In this document: in pieces, positions 62,597 to 64,000 of the stretch
Position numbering within the stretch: position 1 is the first letter of the stretch
Layout of the letters: each line of letters opens with the position of its first letter
Origin: Aphrocallistes beatrix
Lineage: Eukaryota > Porifera > Hexactinellida > Sceptrulophora > Aphrocallistidae
Length of the DNA: 64,000 bases
Direction of reading: 5' to 3'
Assembly: GCA_963281255.1 (NCBI GenBank)
Contig: OY725488.1
Location: forward strand, 1,550,001 to 1,614,000
Made by a program: the position numbers and the translations under genes
Notes under the pieces: generated by a model
What the model was told of the DNA's origin: nothing
Database searches by the model: none
What the model saw: the letters and a program-made list of their open reading frames with translations, nothing else

Positions 62597-64000
62597 TGTA
62601 GGAAAGAAATAAGATAATAATAATTATAATATATTGTATTGTATTATATTATATACTAATTCCCTGGTGCACAACTCCTGTATTTATACTAAAATAAGCT
62701 ACAAATAACAACTAATCAATCGCAGAGTTGCTGGTATGGCTTCTTCGTGTTAGGCTCATGCCTTAATGAGTCAGCTTACATATGCTGAAACTTTGAAGTT
62801 GTGAATAAACATTTTGTGGTACCAAATTTGAAACTATACATAATTATTCTTCTAGGATCATAAAAGGCTAAAATCCATTGAAGAGAAGGGAACAAAAGGA
62901 ATCAAGGTAATGGTTAATATTCAAAGAACGTGAAATTATTTCTGATACGTAAGGAATACCTACATTGGAAACTATATATATAACTGAGAAAATTTCGGAA
63001 CAAGTATTTGAGTATATTTGAGAAATACTTTTAAGTTATCAATGTACTATGGATTTTGCTAACTCATTTCCGGTTAAGTCATTTTGGGCGGGAAACCTTA
63101 GAAATGTGGGGTCCATCTATAAATAGAATGGACCTTAGGTCATAGTGGGTTTTAATATCTGTATGTACAGTATTAGAAAAATGAGTCTTCAGATTCTACC
63201 CAGAATCACAAATGTATCTAGAAATCATGACGATTTTCACGTGAGCAAGCTAAATAAACAGTTAGGACATGTCATCTGCATCAGAAATTATAATCTTTTA
63301 TTCAAATATGCAGGATGTTGTGTAAGAACTGTTTTTGCATTGGTAATATCTATTTTAGAATACACAATCAAAAAGCTATATTCTAAGAGGATATTGGGTA
63401 ATGCGCGACTGATCGGTTATTTTAGGTGCTTAGTAGGTAAAAAGAGAGAATCAGCATTAATATTCCGTCATATTTAATAATTGTAAAAAAGAGCAACCAA
63501 GTTATGCAAACTTAAGTTGTAGAACACCACATGGTATCCATGAATGAAGAGGATTATTGCAGGAGAGCTATTGACGGACCGCATGCATGCATGGCATATG
63601 CATGTTACTTGTAGCCTGATGAGATCTAAAATTAATTCATTGGATTGGAATGCGTTCAAGAATTACATCAACAGAATTTGATCGAGAATGAATTCATTGG
63701 AATTCTATCTCAACATTCCTATTGAACAAGACAAAAAGAATCGCTTTGATAAAAAGAACTTTGGAATTTGATTGTAAAATAACTATTATTGGAATTCTAT
63801 TAAAATTTAATTAGAAATGCTAAAGTGATCGGAAAAGGATCACATTGTTATTTGAATCCAAAAAGTTTATTTTAAAACCTACATGTAGTACATATACATT
63901 TTATGAATCACTTAACTTTATCTACTTTTCCTTTACCAACATGCAACATTGAATGAGGGACACATCTGACAATACTCTGTGCGTTGATAAAATAAAGTAA
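62597..64000. other. Terminal intergenic region
   Basis: AT-rich. Frames at 63145-63477 (plus) and 63474-63659 (minus) show no domain. If TIMELESS continues upstream past the kinase, its N-terminal exons must lie beyond base 64000. Confidence 0.3.

Overview
This is a stretch of an animal nuclear genome. The genes are eukaryotic housekeeping genes (TIMELESS, XPA, NTHL1, GINS2, CLASP, a SAFB-like protein, WDR70, JMJD4, GTF3C4, VPS26C, ARL2BP, CZIB). A SAP-RRM SAFB protein and an RSKR-like kinase point to Metazoa. Most genes are single uninterrupted reading frames, even SAFB-like (1,092 aa) and CLASP (1,059 aa). The intergenic DNA is AT-rich and full of small DNA transposons. Divergence from vertebrate sequences and the intron-poor genes would fit a non-bilaterian invertebrate such as a sponge, but that placement is a guess. 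I see no retroviral or LTR elements, no rRNA, no CRISPR and no convincing tRNA.

Layout. 1-9.4 kb: the 3' end of an EF-hand gene, then a repeat-rich zone with Helitron-like elements, a near-perfect 330+330 bp palindrome, a 200-base assembly gap beside a foldback arm, and a Mutator-like foldback element with a 9-bp target duplication. 9.4-22 kb: a C2H2 zinc-finger gene, GINS2, the SAFB-like gene and CLASP, all on the minus strand. 22-27 kb: two tandem VPS26C genes separated by a mariner and Helitron-like pieces. 27-30 kb: nested MITEs. 30-38 kb: an SLC49A4-like transporter, a TREX-like DEDDh exonuclease, GTF3C4 and JMJD4. 38-40 kb: a Helitron-like element split by a 1,066-bp foldback element. 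40-49.4 kb: WDR70, CZIB, XPA (plus strand), NTHL1, a nested MITE cluster and ARL2BP. 51-59.5 kb: four TIMELESS exons, with a complete SAM-domain gene inside the largest intron on the same strand. 61-62.6 kb: an RSKR-like AGC kinase. The last 1.4 kb shows nothing recognisable.

The genes do not form a pathway block. Several act in DNA replication or repair (GINS2 in the CMG helicase, TIMELESS in fork protection, XPA in nucleotide excision repair, NTHL1 in base excision repair, the TREX-like nuclease), but spacing and orientation give no sign of co-regulation. The most distinctive content is the mobile DNA: one terminal-repeat family (CATRGCCTACT, 7-bp target duplications) in several sizes, a Mutator-like element carrying a membrane-protein-like reading frame in both arms, and insertions whose empty sites can be read from sister copies in the same window.
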